From the NCBI RefSeq assembly GCF_024666615.1, contig NZ_CP088297.1:3700501-3764500 (forward strand): a stretch of DNA of 64,000 nucleotides, given 5' to 3'. Below, piece after piece: positions 34,009 to 47,410 of the stretch. Under the pieces are notes generated by a model. That model had not been told where the DNA came from, ran no database searches, and worked only from the letters and a program-made list of their open reading frames with translations. Position numbers and translations under genes: made by a program. Position 1 is the stretch's first letter. Each line of letters starts with the position of its first letter. The stretch comes from Aquabacterium sp. J223 (GTDB lineage: Bacteria; Pseudomonadota; Gammaproteobacteria; Burkholderiales; Burkholderiaceae_C).

Positions 34009-35385
34009 TCAACCTGAAGCCGCCAACTGCTTCGCCAACGCCCGGTGCCGCTCCAGCACCACCGGCAGATCCAGCGTCACCAGCCGCCCGTCGCGCACCA
34101 CGAGCCGGCCGTTGACCACCGTCAGCGAAGCGTTCACCGGCGTGCAGAACACCAGCGCCGCCACCGGGTCGTGGTGCGCCCCCGCATGCGCCACGCCGCG
34201 CAGGTCGAAGGCGACGACGTCGGCGCTCATGCCCGGGGCCAGCGCGCCGATGTCGTCGCGCCCGAGCACCCGGGCACCGCCCAAGGTGGCGATCTCCAGC
34301 GCCTGGCGCGCCGTCATCGCCGCCGGGCCATGCCCCACCCGCTGCAGCAGCAGCGCCTGCCGCGCCTCGCCCAGCAGGTTCGCGCCGTCGTTGCTGGCGC
34401 TGCCGTCCACGCCCAGGCCCACCGGCACGCCGGCGTCGCGCATGGTTCGCACCGGCGCGATGCCGCTGGCCAGCCGCATGTTCGAGCACGGGCAGTGGGC
34501 CACGCCGGTGCCGGTGCGGGCGAAGAGCGCGATGCCTTCGGGGTCGAGCTTCACGCAGTGCGCATGCCAGACGTCGCGGCCGACCCAGCCCACGTCCTCG
34601 GCGTACTCGGCCGGCGTCATGCCGAAGCGCTCGCGGGTGTAGGCAACGTCGTTGTCGTTCTCGGCCAGGTGGGTGTGCAGCGAGACGCCGTAGGCCCGCG
34701 CCATCGCCGCCGACTCGCGCATCAGCTCGCGCGACACCGAGAACGGCGAGCACGGCGCCAGCACGATGCGCCGCATCGAATGGCGCGAGGCGTCGTGGTA
34801 CCGCTCGATCAGCCGCCGGCTGTCGGCCAGGATGGCGGCCTCGTCCTCGACCACGCTGTCGGGCGGCAGCCCGCCCTGGCGCTGCCCCACGCTCATCGAG
34901 CCGCGCGCCGCATGGAAGCGCAGGCCCACGGCCTCGGCCGCATCGATGGCGTCGTCCAGCCGGCAGCCGTTGGGGTAGAGGTAGAGGTGGTCGCTGCTGG
35001 TGGTGCAGCCGGACAGCAGCAGCTCGGCCATCGCGGTGCGGGTGGACACCGCGATCATCTCCGGCGTCAGCCGCGACCACAGGCCGTACAGGTGCGACAG
35101 CCAGCCGAAGAGCTCCGCGTCCTGCGCGGCGGGCACCGCGCGCGTCAGGCTCTGGAACATGTGGTGGTGGGTGTTGACCAGGCCGGGCATGACGACATGG
35201 CCGTGCAGGTCCAGCACCTCCGCCCGGCCGTCGCCGGCCTGCTCGCGCCAGGGCGACGGCAGATCGGCGGTGGCGCCGACCCAGCGCACCACCGGACCTT
35301 CGCAGACCAGCGCGCCGTCGCGGATCTCGCGCCGGTCCCCGTCCATGGTGACCAGCACCTCCGCGTGCCGAAGGATCAGGCTCAA
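34009..35385 (-). CDS. 8-oxoguanine deaminase-like amidohydrolase
   Basis: A 458-residue metal-dependent deaminase of the TrzN/8-oxoguanine deaminase group. The metal motif and family signature are VNTHHHMFQSLTRAVPAAQD, with LHTHLAENDNDV (metal His) and VGLGVDGSASNDG (late Asp). AELLLSGCTTSSDHLYLYPN is also typical. Homologues hydrolyse 8-oxoguanine to urate. No ATG fits; the TTG at 35385 behind GGGAGGGG gives MSLILRHAEVLVTMDGD, matching the family N-terminus, while the upstream ATG at 35469 adds unrelated arginine-rich sequence. It lies downstream of sodC, so both may serve oxidative-damage repair. Confidence 0.88.
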   Translation of the reverse strand: MSLILRHAEVLVTMDGDRREIRDGALVCEGPVVRWVGATADLPSPWREQAGDGRAEVLDLHGHVVMPGLVNTHHHMFQSLTRAVPAAQDAELFGWLSHLYGLWSRLTPEMIAVSTRTAMAELLLSGCTTSSDHLYLYPNGCRLDDAIDAAEAVGLRFHAARGSMSVGQRQGGLPPDSVVEDEAAILADSRRLIERYHDASRHSMRRIVLAPCSPFSVSRELMRESAAMARAYGVSLHTHLAENDNDVAYTRERFGMTPAEYAEDVGWVGRDVWHAHCVKLDPEGIALFARTGTGVAHCPCSNMRLASGIAPVRTMRDAGVPVGLGVDGSASNDGANLLGEARQALLLQRVGHGPAAMTARQALEIATLGGARVLGRDDIGALAPGMSADVVAFDLRGVAHAGAHHDPVAALVFCTPVNASLTVVNGRLVVRDGRLVTLDLPVVLERHRALAKQLAASG

Positions 35386-35425
35386 GGCGGGCCCCTCCCG
35401 TCGCTTCGCCTCCCTGTCGGCGCGC

Positions 35426-35953
35426 TCATGACGCCGGCACCACGCCGCACGCCACCCGCGCGCCACCACCGCCCAGCGGCGCGGGATGGTCGGCGTGGTT
35501 GTCGCCCCCGGCGTGGACCATCAGCGAGCGGCCGGCCAGGTCGGCCAGCTTGAGCCGCGGGGCCAGCACCGGCTGGGCCGCGGCCCCCTGCGCATCGACG
35601 AACAGCGGCGGCAGGTCGCCCAGGTGGCCGTCGCCCCAGGGCAGGCCGTGGCGGCCGGTCTTCTGCGGGTCGTAATGGCCGCCGGCGGCCGCGGCCGGCA
35701 CCGGCCGGCCGTTGGCCTCGCGGGGGTCGCAGCTGGCGTTCTCGTGCACATGGAAGCCGTGCACGCCGGGCGGCAGCCCGGTCAGCGCCGGGCTGAAGAC
35801 CAGGCCGTAGGGCGTCTGGCTCACACCGACCCGCCCGATGGCCGCACCCACGCCCTTCTCGTCGACCAGGTGCATCGGCACCTCGAGCACGGGTTGGGCA
35901 CTGGCCAGCGACGACAGGGCGGCCAACAGCAGGCCGGGAAGCAGCGTCTTCAT
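35426..35953 (-). CDS. sodC: Periplasmic Cu/Zn superoxide dismutase SodC
   Basis: A 175-residue exported enzyme. The signal peptide is [20 protein letters not shown]. Metal ligands lie in [35 protein letters not shown], and [20 protein letters not shown]; two cysteines (in NASCDP and ARVACGV) form the conserved disulfide. It dismutates superoxide in the periplasm. The usual Tyr in GGDNYSDHP is His here. The 8-oxoguanine deaminase follows 40 bases downstream in the same direction. Confidence 0.95.
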   Translation of the reverse strand: MKTLLPGLLLAALSSLASAQPVLEVPMHLVDEKGVGAAIGRVGVSQTPYGLVFSPALTGLPPGVHGFHVHENASCDPREANGRPVPAAAAGGHYDPQKTGRHGLPWGDGHLGDLPPLFVDAQGAAAQPVLAPRLKLADLAGRSLMVHAGGDNHADHPAPLGGGGARVACGVVPAS

Positions 35954-36067
35954 CGGGGGTCCTTTCGACGGGGTGGACAACAGCACCGCGGCCCGCAGGG
36001 CCCGGCCGCGTCGATTCTGCGCGACGGGCCGGCCGACCTGCGGCCGTGCCGCGCGGCAGACTCGGGC

Positions 36068-37699
36068 ATGCGCCCTCGCCTGCTGCCGACCCGACGCTGG
36101 TTCCACCGGCTGCTGCCCCTGCTGCTGCTCGCCGCCGTCGTGGTGCCCGCCCGCTCCGCGGCGGATGCCGAGCTCGTCGTCGGCTCCAAGCGCTTCACCG
36201 AAAGCTACGTGCTCGGCGAGCTGCTGCGGCAAACCGCGCTGGCCCGCGGCGAGGCCGCCTCGCACCGGCCCGGCCTGGGCAACACCGCGGTGCTGGCGCA
36301 GGCGCTGGCCACAGGCGCGGTGGACGTCTACCCCGAGTACACCGGCACCATCGAGCGCGAGCTGCTCGGCCAGTCGCCGGCCGGGGCCGCGCCGGTCGAG
36401 GCCGTGCTCGCCCGCCTGAACGCCGGGCTGGCACCGCGCGGCCTCAAGGCCGCGGTGCCGCTCGGCTTCGCCAACGGCTATGCGCTGGCGCTGAAGGACG
36501 AGGTGGCGGCCCGGCTCGGCCTGTCGACGCTGAGCGACCTGGCCGGGCTGCCGGCGGCCCAGGCGGCCACGCTGCGCCTCGGCCTGTCGCACGAATTCCT
36601 GCAGCGCGCCGACGGCTGGCCGGGACTGCGCCGCGCCTACGGTCTGTCGTCGCTGCGCGCCGGCAACGGGCTCGACCATGGCCTGGCCTACCAGGCGCTG
36701 GCCGACGGCCAGGTCGACATCGTCGACGTCTACACCACCGACGCGCAGGTGCAGCGCCTGGGCCTGCGCGTGCTGCGCGACGACCGCGGCTTCTTCCCGC
36801 GCTACGACGCCGTGCTGCTTATGCGCGCCGCGGTCGACCCGTCGCGCTTCGCATCGCTGGCCGGCCGCCTCGACGAGGCGACCATGCAGCGGCTGAACGC
36901 CCAGGTGGAACTGGACGGGCGCGCCTTCGACGCCGTGGCCGCGGACTTCCTGCGCGCCGGCGGCGGCGCGCCGTCGACGGCGGCCGGCCGCGGCTTCGTC
37001 CACCGCCTGTTCGCACCGGACCTGCCCCGGCTGCTCGGCCAGCACCTGATGCTGGTGGCCGGTTCGCTGGCGCTGGCCCTGGCCACCGGCGTGCCGCTCG
37101 GCCTGTGGGCGCAGCGCCGGCCGCGCTGGCGCGGGGTGGTGATGGGCGCGGTCGGCCTGCTGCAGACCGTGCCCTCGTTGGCGCTGCTGGCCTTCCTCAT
37201 CGCCGCGGTGGGCCGCATCGGCTTCTGGCCGGCGCTGCTGGCGCTGTGGCTGTACGCGCTGCTGCCCATCGTGCGCAACACCGAGGCGGGCCTGTCCGGC
37301 GTGCCGACGGGCCTGACCCAGGCCGGCCGGGCGCTCGGCCTGCGGCCGGCGCAGGTGCTGCGCCATGTCGAGCTGCCGCTGGCGCTGCCGGTGCTGCTGG
37401 CCGGCGTCAAGACCGCGGCGGTGGTCAACGTCGGCACCGCCACCGTGGCGGCGTTCATCGGCGCCGGCGGGCTGGGCGAGCGCATCGTCAGCGGGCTGGC
37501 GGTCAACGACAGCGCGTTGATGCTGGCGGGCGCGGTGCCGGCGGCGGCGTTGGCGCTGGCCTTGCAGGCGGGGTTCGGGGTGGTGGAGTGGGTGGGGGGC
37601 GAGGCGCGGGTCTTCGAGGTAGCTCGGTGCCTCAAATCCCTCTGCGTTGGAGCCCGTGCGCGGCAGCCCGTGGGCCTGCGCGGCCCACACCCGCGGTAA
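36068..37699 (+). CDS. Fused substrate-binding/permease protein of an osmoprotectant-type ABC transporter
   Basis: A 543-residue fusion. After a signal sequence, residues about 35-305 form an OpuAC/ProX-like domain with [18 protein letters not shown] and [19 protein letters not shown]. Residues about 320-510 form a permease with the EAA-type loop [20 protein letters not shown] and [20 protein letters not shown]. The substrate is likely a quaternary amine or a related compound. The binding domain precedes the permease; many known fusions have the opposite order. The last 12 codons and the stop come from the second palindromic repeat, so the natural C-terminus may have been replaced. No ATPase gene is near. 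It diverges from sodC. Confidence 0.85.
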   Translation: MRPRLLPTRRWFHRLLPLLLLAAVVVPARSAADAELVVGSKRFTESYVLGELLRQTALARGEAASHRPGLGNTAVLAQALATGAVDVYPEYTGTIERELLGQSPAGAAPVEAVLARLNAGLAPRGLKAAVPLGFANGYALALKDEVAARLGLSTLSDLAGLPAAQAATLRLGLSHEFLQRADGWPGLRRAYGLSSLRAGNGLDHGLAYQALADGQVDIVDVYTTDAQVQRLGLRVLRDDRGFFPRYDAVLLMRAAVDPSRFASLAGRLDEATMQRLNAQVELDGRAFDAVAADFLRAGGGAPSTAAGRGFVHRLFAPDLPRLLGQHLMLVAGSLALALATGVPLGLWAQRRPRWRGVVMGAVGLLQTVPSLALLAFLIAAVGRIGFWPALLALWLYALLPIVRNTEAGLSGVPTGLTQAGRALGLRPAQVLRHVELPLALPVLLAGVKTAAVVNVGTATVAAFIGAGGLGERIVSGLAVNDSALMLAGAVPAAALALALQAGFGVVEWVGGEARVFEVARCLKSLCVGARARQPVGLRGPHPR

Positions 37700-38206
37700 C
37701 TTTCTTTTGGTCTTGCCCAAAGAAAGTCACCAAAGAAAAGGGCGCTTCAACATCCGATTTCGCTCCCTCACTGGATGACGGGGGCCGCTTCTCGCTCCAG
37801 TTTCTGCCTGCCATCAGGCCCTGCCTCAGTCTGCGAGGAAGGGGAACGCGCCACCAGCGGCAGCTTCCGACAGCGCTCGTGTCTTGGCCCATGCGGCGTC
37901 GCTGCGCTCGCCTACAGCAGGCAGTGGGGGCACGAGGTGCCTTCGGGCTTGCAAGCGAGCGAAGCGAAGCGGCGCGGACCCAGACACGAGCCTGATCGGA
38001 AGCCGGCAGCGTGCGAGCGTCAGACGCCCTTGCAGACTGAGGCAGGGCCTGGTGGCCGGCAGAAACCGGAGCGACAAGCGGGCCCCGTCATCCAGTTCGA
38101 GAGCGAAATCGGATGATGTGTTGAAGGCCCTTTTCTTTGGTTCCTTTCTTTTGGGCCACCAAAAAGAAAGAACCGCGGGTGTGGGCCGCGCAGGCCCACG
38201 GGCTGC
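37663..38206. repeat. 544-bp quasi-palindromic repeat element, copy 2
   Basis: A direct copy of the element at 33448, same length and orientation, with scattered substitutions (above 90% identity by eye) and two compensating single-base indels in A-runs. The terminal inverted ends are identical. It lies between the convergent transporter and response-regulator genes and supplies the transporter's stop codon. Both copies occupy convergent junctions, a position that suits a bidirectional transcription terminator. Confidence 0.92.
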
Positions 38207-38250
38207 AACGCAAAACACAAAACGCGAAACGCGAAATGCGAAACGCAAAC

Positions 38251-38973
38251 TCAATCCGGCCCCTCATCCTCCACCAACCACCGTTCCGCCAACGCATGCC
38301 GAAGGATGTCCGTCCGCGTCCGGATCTGCAGCTTCTCCAACGCGGCCGCCTTGTAGAACTCCGCCGTCTTCACGCTGATGCCCAGTTGCGCCGCCACCTC
38401 CTTGTTGCTCTTGCCCCAGGCGATCAGCCGCAGCACCTGCTCCTCGCGTTCGGACAGCGGCGGCCGCGTGCGCGGCACCGCGCCGACGGCTTCGTGGCGG
38501 CTCACGCTGCGGGCCACCAGCGCCCCGGCCAGGCTGGGGTCGACGTAGGTGCCGCCCTCGGCCACGGTGCGGATGGCGGTCACCAGCGCATCGGCCGCGG
38601 CGCGCTTGACCACATAGCCCGCGGCGCCGGCGCGCAGCATGCGGCGCAGGTAGCCCTGGTCGGCGTGACGGGTCAGCGCCAGCACGCGCGAGCGCGGGCT
38701 GCCGGCGCGGATCTGCTCGGCCACCTCGGGCCCGGCCAGGTCGGGCATGGCCACGTCGAGCACCACCACGTCGGGCCGGTGCTCCTCGGCCATCTGCACC
38801 GCCTCGCGGCCGCCGCGGGCCTGGGCCACCACGTGCATGTCGTGCTGCTGCTCGACGAGCAGGGCCACGCCCTCGCGCAGGATGGCGTGGTCGTCGGCCA
38901 GCAGCACCCGCCAGGGTCCCGGGTCGCGGCCCGCCGGGGCGGAAGAGAAGGAAGACAACGGGGACTGGCTCAT
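38251..38973 (-). CDS. NarL/FixJ-type response regulator
   Basis: A 240-residue regulator. The receiver (about 22-140) has the acidic pair in [13 protein letters not shown], phospho-Asp73 in [12 protein letters not shown] and Lys in [13 protein letters not shown] LuxR-type DNA-binding domain (about 170-230) reads [36 protein letters not shown], split by no gap. Its ATG overlaps the stop of the upstream histidine kinase (TGATG), so the two form a translationally coupled pair. Target genes cannot be inferred. Confidence 0.94.
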   Translation of the reverse strand: MSQSPLSSFSSAPAGRDPGPWRVLLADDHAILREGVALLVEQQHDMHVVAQARGGREAVQMAEEHRPDVVVLDVAMPDLAGPEVAEQIRAGSPRSRVLALTRHADQGYLRRMLRAGAAGYVVKRAAADALVTAIRTVAEGGTYVDPSLAGALVARSVSRHEAVGAVPRTRPPLSEREEQVLRLIAWGKSNKEVAAQLGISVKTAEFYKAAALEKLQIRTRTDILRHALAERWLVEDEGPD

Positions 38974-40619
38974 CACGTGCTCCTTGACATCAGGTCGTCG
39001 AGCGGCGGCAGCGGCACGCTCAGGTAGATGGTGGTGCCGGCCCCGGGCCGGCTCTCGATTTCCAGCTGTCCGCCGACCAGGGCGGCGCGTTCGGACATGC
39101 CGCGCAGGCCCAGCCGCCGGCGCATCGGCCCCCGCGGTGACGCGGGCTCGGCCTCGAAGCCGCAGCCGTCGTCCTCCACGATGGCCCGCAGCAGCGCGCC
39201 GCGGCGCTCCAGCACCACGGCCACGCGGCCGGCGTCGGCGTGCTTGCGCACGTTGGTCAGCGCCTCCTGCACGATGCGGTAGACGGTGGCCTCCACCGGC
39301 GGCGGCAGGTGGTGCAGCAGCCCATGGCCGTAGAACTCGGCCGGCGTGTCGGCCGCGCGCGACCAGGCCTGCACCAGCTCGCGCAGCGCCTCCTCCAGGC
39401 CCAGGTCGTCCAGCGCCGGCGGCCGCAGCTCGTGCGACAGCCGGTCGATCTCGTCCTCCATCTGGCGCACCGCGGCCTGCAGGCGCAGCAGCCGGTCGCG
39501 CAGCACGGCCGGCGCCACCTGCTCGTCGCAGGCGGCCTTGAGGCCGAGGCTGAGCGCGGTGAGGTGCTGGCCCACGCCGTCGTGCAGTTCGCGCGACAGC
39601 CGCCGCCGCTCCTCTTCCTCGGCCACCACCAGCTGGCCGAGCAGGTCGCGCACCTGCTCCTCGATGGCGCGGCGCTCGGCCACCTCGTTGTGCAGCGCCG
39701 CGTTCAGCCGCTCCAGCGCCTCCGTGCGCTCGACCACCCGCGATTCGAGTTCGTCGCGCGCCTGGCGCAGCGCCTGTTCGCCGTGCCGACGCTCGGTGAT
39801 GTCGCCCAGGGTGCCGATGACCCGGCGCCGGTGCCCCGGCCGCTCGGGCACCGGCCGAGCATGGTGGGCCACCCAGCGCTCGCGGCCCCCGGGCAGCAGC
39901 AGCCGGTACTCGCCCTGGAAGGGCCGGCCCTCCGCCGCCGCGGCCTCCCAGGCCCACAGGCTCTCCACGTCGTCGGGGTGCAGGCGGCTGCGCCATTCGG
40001 CCACGTCCAGTGGCTGCGGCGTGTCGCGCGGCAGGTCGAACAGGTCGAGCACCTGCGCCGAGCCGCGGAACACGCCGGCCTCGAGGTCCAGCTCCCATTC
40101 CCCCAGGCCGCTGGCGTCCAGCGCCAGCTGCAGCCGCTGTTCGCTGTCGCCCAGCGCCGCCTCGGCCACCCGGCGGTCGGTGATGTCCATGACCACCGCG
40201 ATCGTGCGCAGCGGGCGGCCCTCGGCGTCGCGCAGCAGGTGCACCGACATCAGCGTCCACAGCGCCCGGCCGTCGGCATGCAGCAGCCGCTTCTCCAGGG
40301 TGACGCCCGGCACCTCGCCGCGCACCATGGCGCGGAAGGCGTCCCAGTTCCAGCCACGGTCCTCGGGATGGGTGACGTCCAGGAAGCTGCGCCCCAGCAG
40401 TTGCGCGGCGTCGCGGCCCAGCATGGCGCACAGCCGCGTGTTCACGTCCAGCAGCGCGCCGCTGTACGGATCGGCCTGCGCGACGCCGACCGCGGCGCCG
40501 TCGAACAGGGCGTGCCAGGCCGGCGTGCCCGGGGCCGCCGACACGGCCGCGGCGGCCAGGGTGCCCGTGGTCACGAGGACGGGCGCCAAGCCTTCCCCGG
40601 TGTGACCTGCGACGGACAT
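38973..40619 (-). CDS. Soluble PAS-PAS NarX-type histidine kinase
   Basis: A 548-residue kinase without membrane helices. Two PAS/PAC units run about 30-155 and 160-290; the second carries GEWELDLEAGVFRGSAQVLD. A coiled coil is followed by the HisKA_3 box RRRLSRELHDGVGQHLTALS with the phospho-His, then a HATPase domain with VQEALTNVRKHADAGRV and DDGCGFE. It phosphorylates the coupled NarL-type regulator. Only 4 bases separate it from the ligase-like gene upstream, so it belongs to the same leftward operon. Confidence 0.93.
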   Translation of the reverse strand: MSVAGHTGEGLAPVLVTTGTLAAAAVSAAPGTPAWHALFDGAAVGVAQADPYSGALLDVNTRLCAMLGRDAAQLLGRSFLDVTHPEDRGWNWDAFRAMVRGEVPGVTLEKRLLHADGRALWTLMSVHLLRDAEGRPLRTIAVVMDITDRRVAEAALGDSEQRLQLALDASGLGEWELDLEAGVFRGSAQVLDLFDLPRDTPQPLDVAEWRSRLHPDDVESLWAWEAAAAEGRPFQGEYRLLLPGGRERWVAHHARPVPERPGHRRRVIGTLGDITERRHGEQALRQARDELESRVVERTEALERLNAALHNEVAERRAIEEQVRDLLGQLVVAEEEERRRLSRELHDGVGQHLTALSLGLKAACDEQVAPAVLRDRLLRLQAAVRQMEDEIDRLSHELRPPALDDLGLEEALRELVQAWSRAADTPAEFYGHGLLHHLPPPVEATVYRIVQEALTNVRKHADAGRVAVVLERRGALLRAIVEDDGCGFEAEPASPRGPMRRRLGLRGMSERAALVGGQLEIESRPGAGTTIYLSVPLPPLDDLMSRST

Positions 40620-40623
40620 CGGC

Positions 40624-41277
40624 TCAGCCCGGTGGCGGGGTGGACCGGACCGCACCGCAGGCCAGCAGGCGCCACGGGTGACCGTCGGCCGTGCCATAGG
40701 CGCTGTCGCGATGCCGGGCCACCACGCCGGGCAGCCCCAGCGCCTGCGCCTGGTCGTGCAGCCAGTAGCCCTGTCCGCGGATCTGCGGCTGGCGCTCGAC
40801 CATGCCCAGCCGGTCCAGCGGCAACAGCGCCAGCGCCCGCTGCCGCTCGTGCCAGGGCCAGCCGCGCACGTCCGCGCCTTCCAGCACCAGCAGGTCGAAC
40901 GCCCGCAGCACCAGCCGGCCGCCCGTCTCGCCCAGCCCGACCGCGCGCCGGTGCAGCAGCGACGGCGACGGCAGGCCGTGGTCGCCCAGCACGCACAGCT
41001 CGCCGTCGAGCACCGCGCGGCCGCCGCGCCAGCGCGACAGCGCCGCCACCAGGTCGGCAAAGCGACCCGTCACGTCGACGTGTTGTCGGCTGCGCAGCGC
41101 CACCCGGCCATGGTCCAGCTGCACCAGCAGCCGGTGGCCGCCGCAGGCCAGCGCGAACGACCAGGCCGGGTCGTCGAAGGGCTGCCAGCCGATCGACGGC
41201 TCCATGACCTGCAGCCCGGCCAGCTCCGGCGCCGGCGGCAGCGCAGAAACGGTTCGAAGGGAGAACACGACGGACAT
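40624..41277 (-). CDS. ATP-dependent DNA ligase-like adenylation domain lacking the catalytic lysine
   Basis: A 217-residue protein matching the LigD-type nucleotidyltransferase domain. WQPFDDPAWSFAL corresponds to the usual 'PFDDPDWLFE' lead-in. GRVALRSRQHVDVTGRFADL, AVLDGELCVLGDHG (motif III) and RAFDLLVLEGADVRGWPWHE (motif IIIa) are all in order. Where KxDG should stand the sequence reads A44-C-G46-G, so the AMP-accepting lysine and the aspartate are missing. No OB-fold domain follows. It is therefore probably not a ligase; it may bind a nucleotide or DNA, or be decaying. It sits inside a signalling operon between two kinase genes. Confidence 0.75.
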   Translation of the reverse strand: MSVVFSLRTVSALPPAPELAGLQVMEPSIGWQPFDDPAWSFALACGGHRLLVQLDHGRVALRSRQHVDVTGRFADLVAALSRWRGGRAVLDGELCVLGDHGLPSPSLLHRRAVGLGETGGRLVLRAFDLLVLEGADVRGWPWHERQRALALLPLDRLGMVERQPQIRGQGYWLHDQAQALGLPGVVARHRDSAYGTADGHPWRLLACGAVRSTPPPG

Positions 41278-41329
41278 CGGAAGACCATAGCACCTGCATC
41301 GGTGCCGGGCATTCCTCGCACCTCCCAGG

Positions 41330-45466
<4,137 letters not shown>

Positions 45467-45591
45467 CAGGCTCTTTTCAGGCGCATGGGGGGCGGTCATT
45501 GTGAGGGTGGGCAATCCGCCGTCCATCCCGCGCCGATCCCCGGGGGGCACGCGGCTTGCGCTGCCCGGGCCGTGGCGGCGTCAGCCGCGCC

Positions 45592-46608
45592 ATGAGGACA
45601 CGGATGAGGGACGTGGTGGTGGTCGGCGCGTCGGCCGGCGGGGTGGAGGCGCTGCGTCGCCTGGCCAGCCGGCTGCCGGCGCAGTTTCCGGCCAGCGTCT
45701 GCCTGGTGCTGCACATCGGTCAGCAGGACAGCCAGCTGCCGCGCATGCTTGGCGCCTGGGGCCCCAACCCGGCCAGCCATGCGCGCGACGGTGACCGGCT
45801 GGTGCCGGGCCGGCTGCTGCTGGCCCCGCCCGACCGCCACCTGCTGATCGACGGCGACCGGCTGCGCCTGACCCGCGGGCCGAAGGAGCACCACACCCGG
45901 CCCGCCATCGACCCGCTGTTCCGCAGCGCGGCGCTGAGCGCGGGGCCGCGTGTCATCGGCGTGGTGCTGACGGGCTGCCTGGACGACGGCAGCGCCGGCC
46001 TGCAGGCCATCCGCGACTGCGGCGGCCTGACGGTGGTGCAGGACCCGGACGACGCGGCCGAGCCCAGCATGCCGAGGGCCGCGCTGCGCGCGCTGGGCCG
46101 GCCCGATCACCTGGTGCGCCTGGACGACCTGCCCGACCTGCTGGCGCGGCTGGTGTGCGAGCCCGCGCCGCCGCAGCGCGAGCAGCCGGGAGCCTGGGAG
46201 CAGGAGCAGCGCGCGTCGCTGCCCGGACCGCAGGCGCTGCAGGCCCTGCAGTCGGCAGGCCGCCCGACGCCTCTGGTGTGCCCGGAGTGCCGGGGCACCC
46301 TCTACGAGATCCACCGGTCGCGGCCGCCGCGCTTTCGCTGCCACACCGGCCACGCCTACTCGCTGCACAGCCTGGGCTCGGCGCAGCACCAGAGCACCGA
46401 GGACGCGCTGTTCGCGGCCATGCGAGCGCTGCAGGACAAGGCCGAGGTGCTGCGCCGGCTGGCCGAGCTGGACCGGCTGGCCGGCGACCCGGCCCGGGCG
46501 GAGGCCTGCGACGCCGAGGCCGAACGGGTGCTGCAGCAGGCCGAGGCGCTGCGCGCGCTGTCGGAGGCCCAGCGGCCGATCCCGCTCGACGACGCCGGCA
46601 CCGGTTGA
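45592..46608 (+). CDS. Stand-alone CheB methylesterase with zinc-ribbon-like tail
   Basis: A 338-residue protein. The CheB catalytic domain (about 5-190) has VVVVGASAGGVEALRRLASR (Ser), VCLVLHIGQQDSQLPRML (His) and IGVVLTGCLDDGSAGLQAI (Asp), with no N-terminal receiver. After a linker, residues about 225-260 hold CPECRGTLYEI and FRCHTGHAYS, a CxxC...CxxxH pattern likely to bind zinc. A helical end follows. It would demethylate or deamidate glutamates on a receptor-like partner. It diverges from the CheB-CheR fusion gene (125-base gap), suggesting a joint adaptation system. ATG 45604 is an alternative start. Confidence 0.9.
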   Translation: MRTRMRDVVVVGASAGGVEALRRLASRLPAQFPASVCLVLHIGQQDSQLPRMLGAWGPNPASHARDGDRLVPGRLLLAPPDRHLLIDGDRLRLTRGPKEHHTRPAIDPLFRSAALSAGPRVIGVVLTGCLDDGSAGLQAIRDCGGLTVVQDPDDAAEPSMPRAALRALGRPDHLVRLDDLPDLLARLVCEPAPPQREQPGAWEQEQRASLPGPQALQALQSAGRPTPLVCPECRGTLYEIHRSRPPRFRCHTGHAYSLHSLGSAQHQSTEDALFAAMRALQDKAEVLRRLAELDRLAGDPARAEACDAEAERVLQQAEALRALSEAQRPIPLDDAGTG

Positions 46609-46637
46609 GCGCGCGGCGGCTCCGTGACGGGCGGCCG

Positions 46638-47369
46638 CTACCGCGTCAGCGTCAGCAGGATGTCGGCGTACCAGGCGCAGTTGAGCGACAGCGCGTCGTC
46701 CTCCACCCGGTCGCGGTTGCGCATGTCGACCCGCGACGAATGCACGCCGAGCAGCTTCCACGGCAGTGGGTCCTGCGGCGACGCGCCGCGCTGGCGCATC
46801 AGCACCGGCGCGCCGCTGGCGCCGCGGTGGGTGCGGGCGTCGGTGAGGAAGTAGCCCTCGCCCTGGAAGCGCACGCCGAAGGCCGACGCGATGGCGCCCT
46901 GCCGCGCCACCGGCAGCCGGTGGACGGTGTCGTGGAAGCCGAGCGGGAAGCCGAGGATGGTGACCGGCTCGCCGATGCCCACCGCCTGCAGTTCATGTTG
47001 CAGGTGGGCTTCGGTGAAGGCCTCCAGCCGCACGTGCTCGCCGAGCGCCGACGGGTCCACCTCCAGCGCCGCGACGTCGATCGGTCCGCCGCTGTCCTCG
47101 CCCTGCCGCCAGCGCGCAAGGCCGTGCTCGTACAGCAGCAGCGAATGGGTGGTGGTGCGCGTCAGGTCGGCCGACGGGGTGTGCAGCTCGATCTCCACCC
47201 GGTCGGGGTGGTGATGGCTCTTCGGATCGACCATGACGTGGCGGCTGGTGACCAGGAACAGCCGGCCGGCGCGGCGGAAGAAGAAGCCGGTGGCGTTGGT
47301 CAGCCCGCGTGCGCCGTCGAAGGTGTCGATCCGGGTGGTGGCGTAGAACACCGGCTCCACCGGCGGCAT
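46638..47369 (-). CDS. Trypsin-like serine protease domain protein
   Basis: A 243-residue single-domain S1-type peptidase. The triad is visible as His44 in LVTSRHVMVD, Asp98 in GGPIDVAALEV and Ser185 in HRGASGAPVL. The strand ATGFFFRRAGRLFLVTSRHV is the normal first barrel entry. No signal peptide or PDZ domain is seen with the ATG at 47369 (MPPVEPVFYATTRID), so it may be cytoplasmic; the upstream open frame to 47480 adds only an alanine-proline stretch. It follows the small gene at 47411-47644 by 41 bases. Confidence 0.85.
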   Translation of the reverse strand: MPPVEPVFYATTRIDTFDGARGLTNATGFFFRRAGRLFLVTSRHVMVDPKSHHHPDRVEIELHTPSADLTRTTTHSLLLYEHGLARWRQGEDSGGPIDVAALEVDPSALGEHVRLEAFTEAHLQHELQAVGIGEPVTILGFPLGFHDTVHRLPVARQGAIASAFGVRFQGEGYFLTDARTHRGASGAPVLMRQRGASPQDPLPWKLLGVHSSRVDMRNRDRVEDDALSLNCAWYADILLTLTR

Positions 47370-47410
47370 GGCGGCCGGTGCGCAGACCGCGGCCGGCGCC
47401 GCGGCCGGCG

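Noticed and set aside
33492-34115. Open frames inside both 544-bp elements, on both strands
   Set aside because: Frames appear in both directions because the element is palindromic. They have no ribosome sites or domains and differ at their ends between copies; I treat them as repeat by-products.
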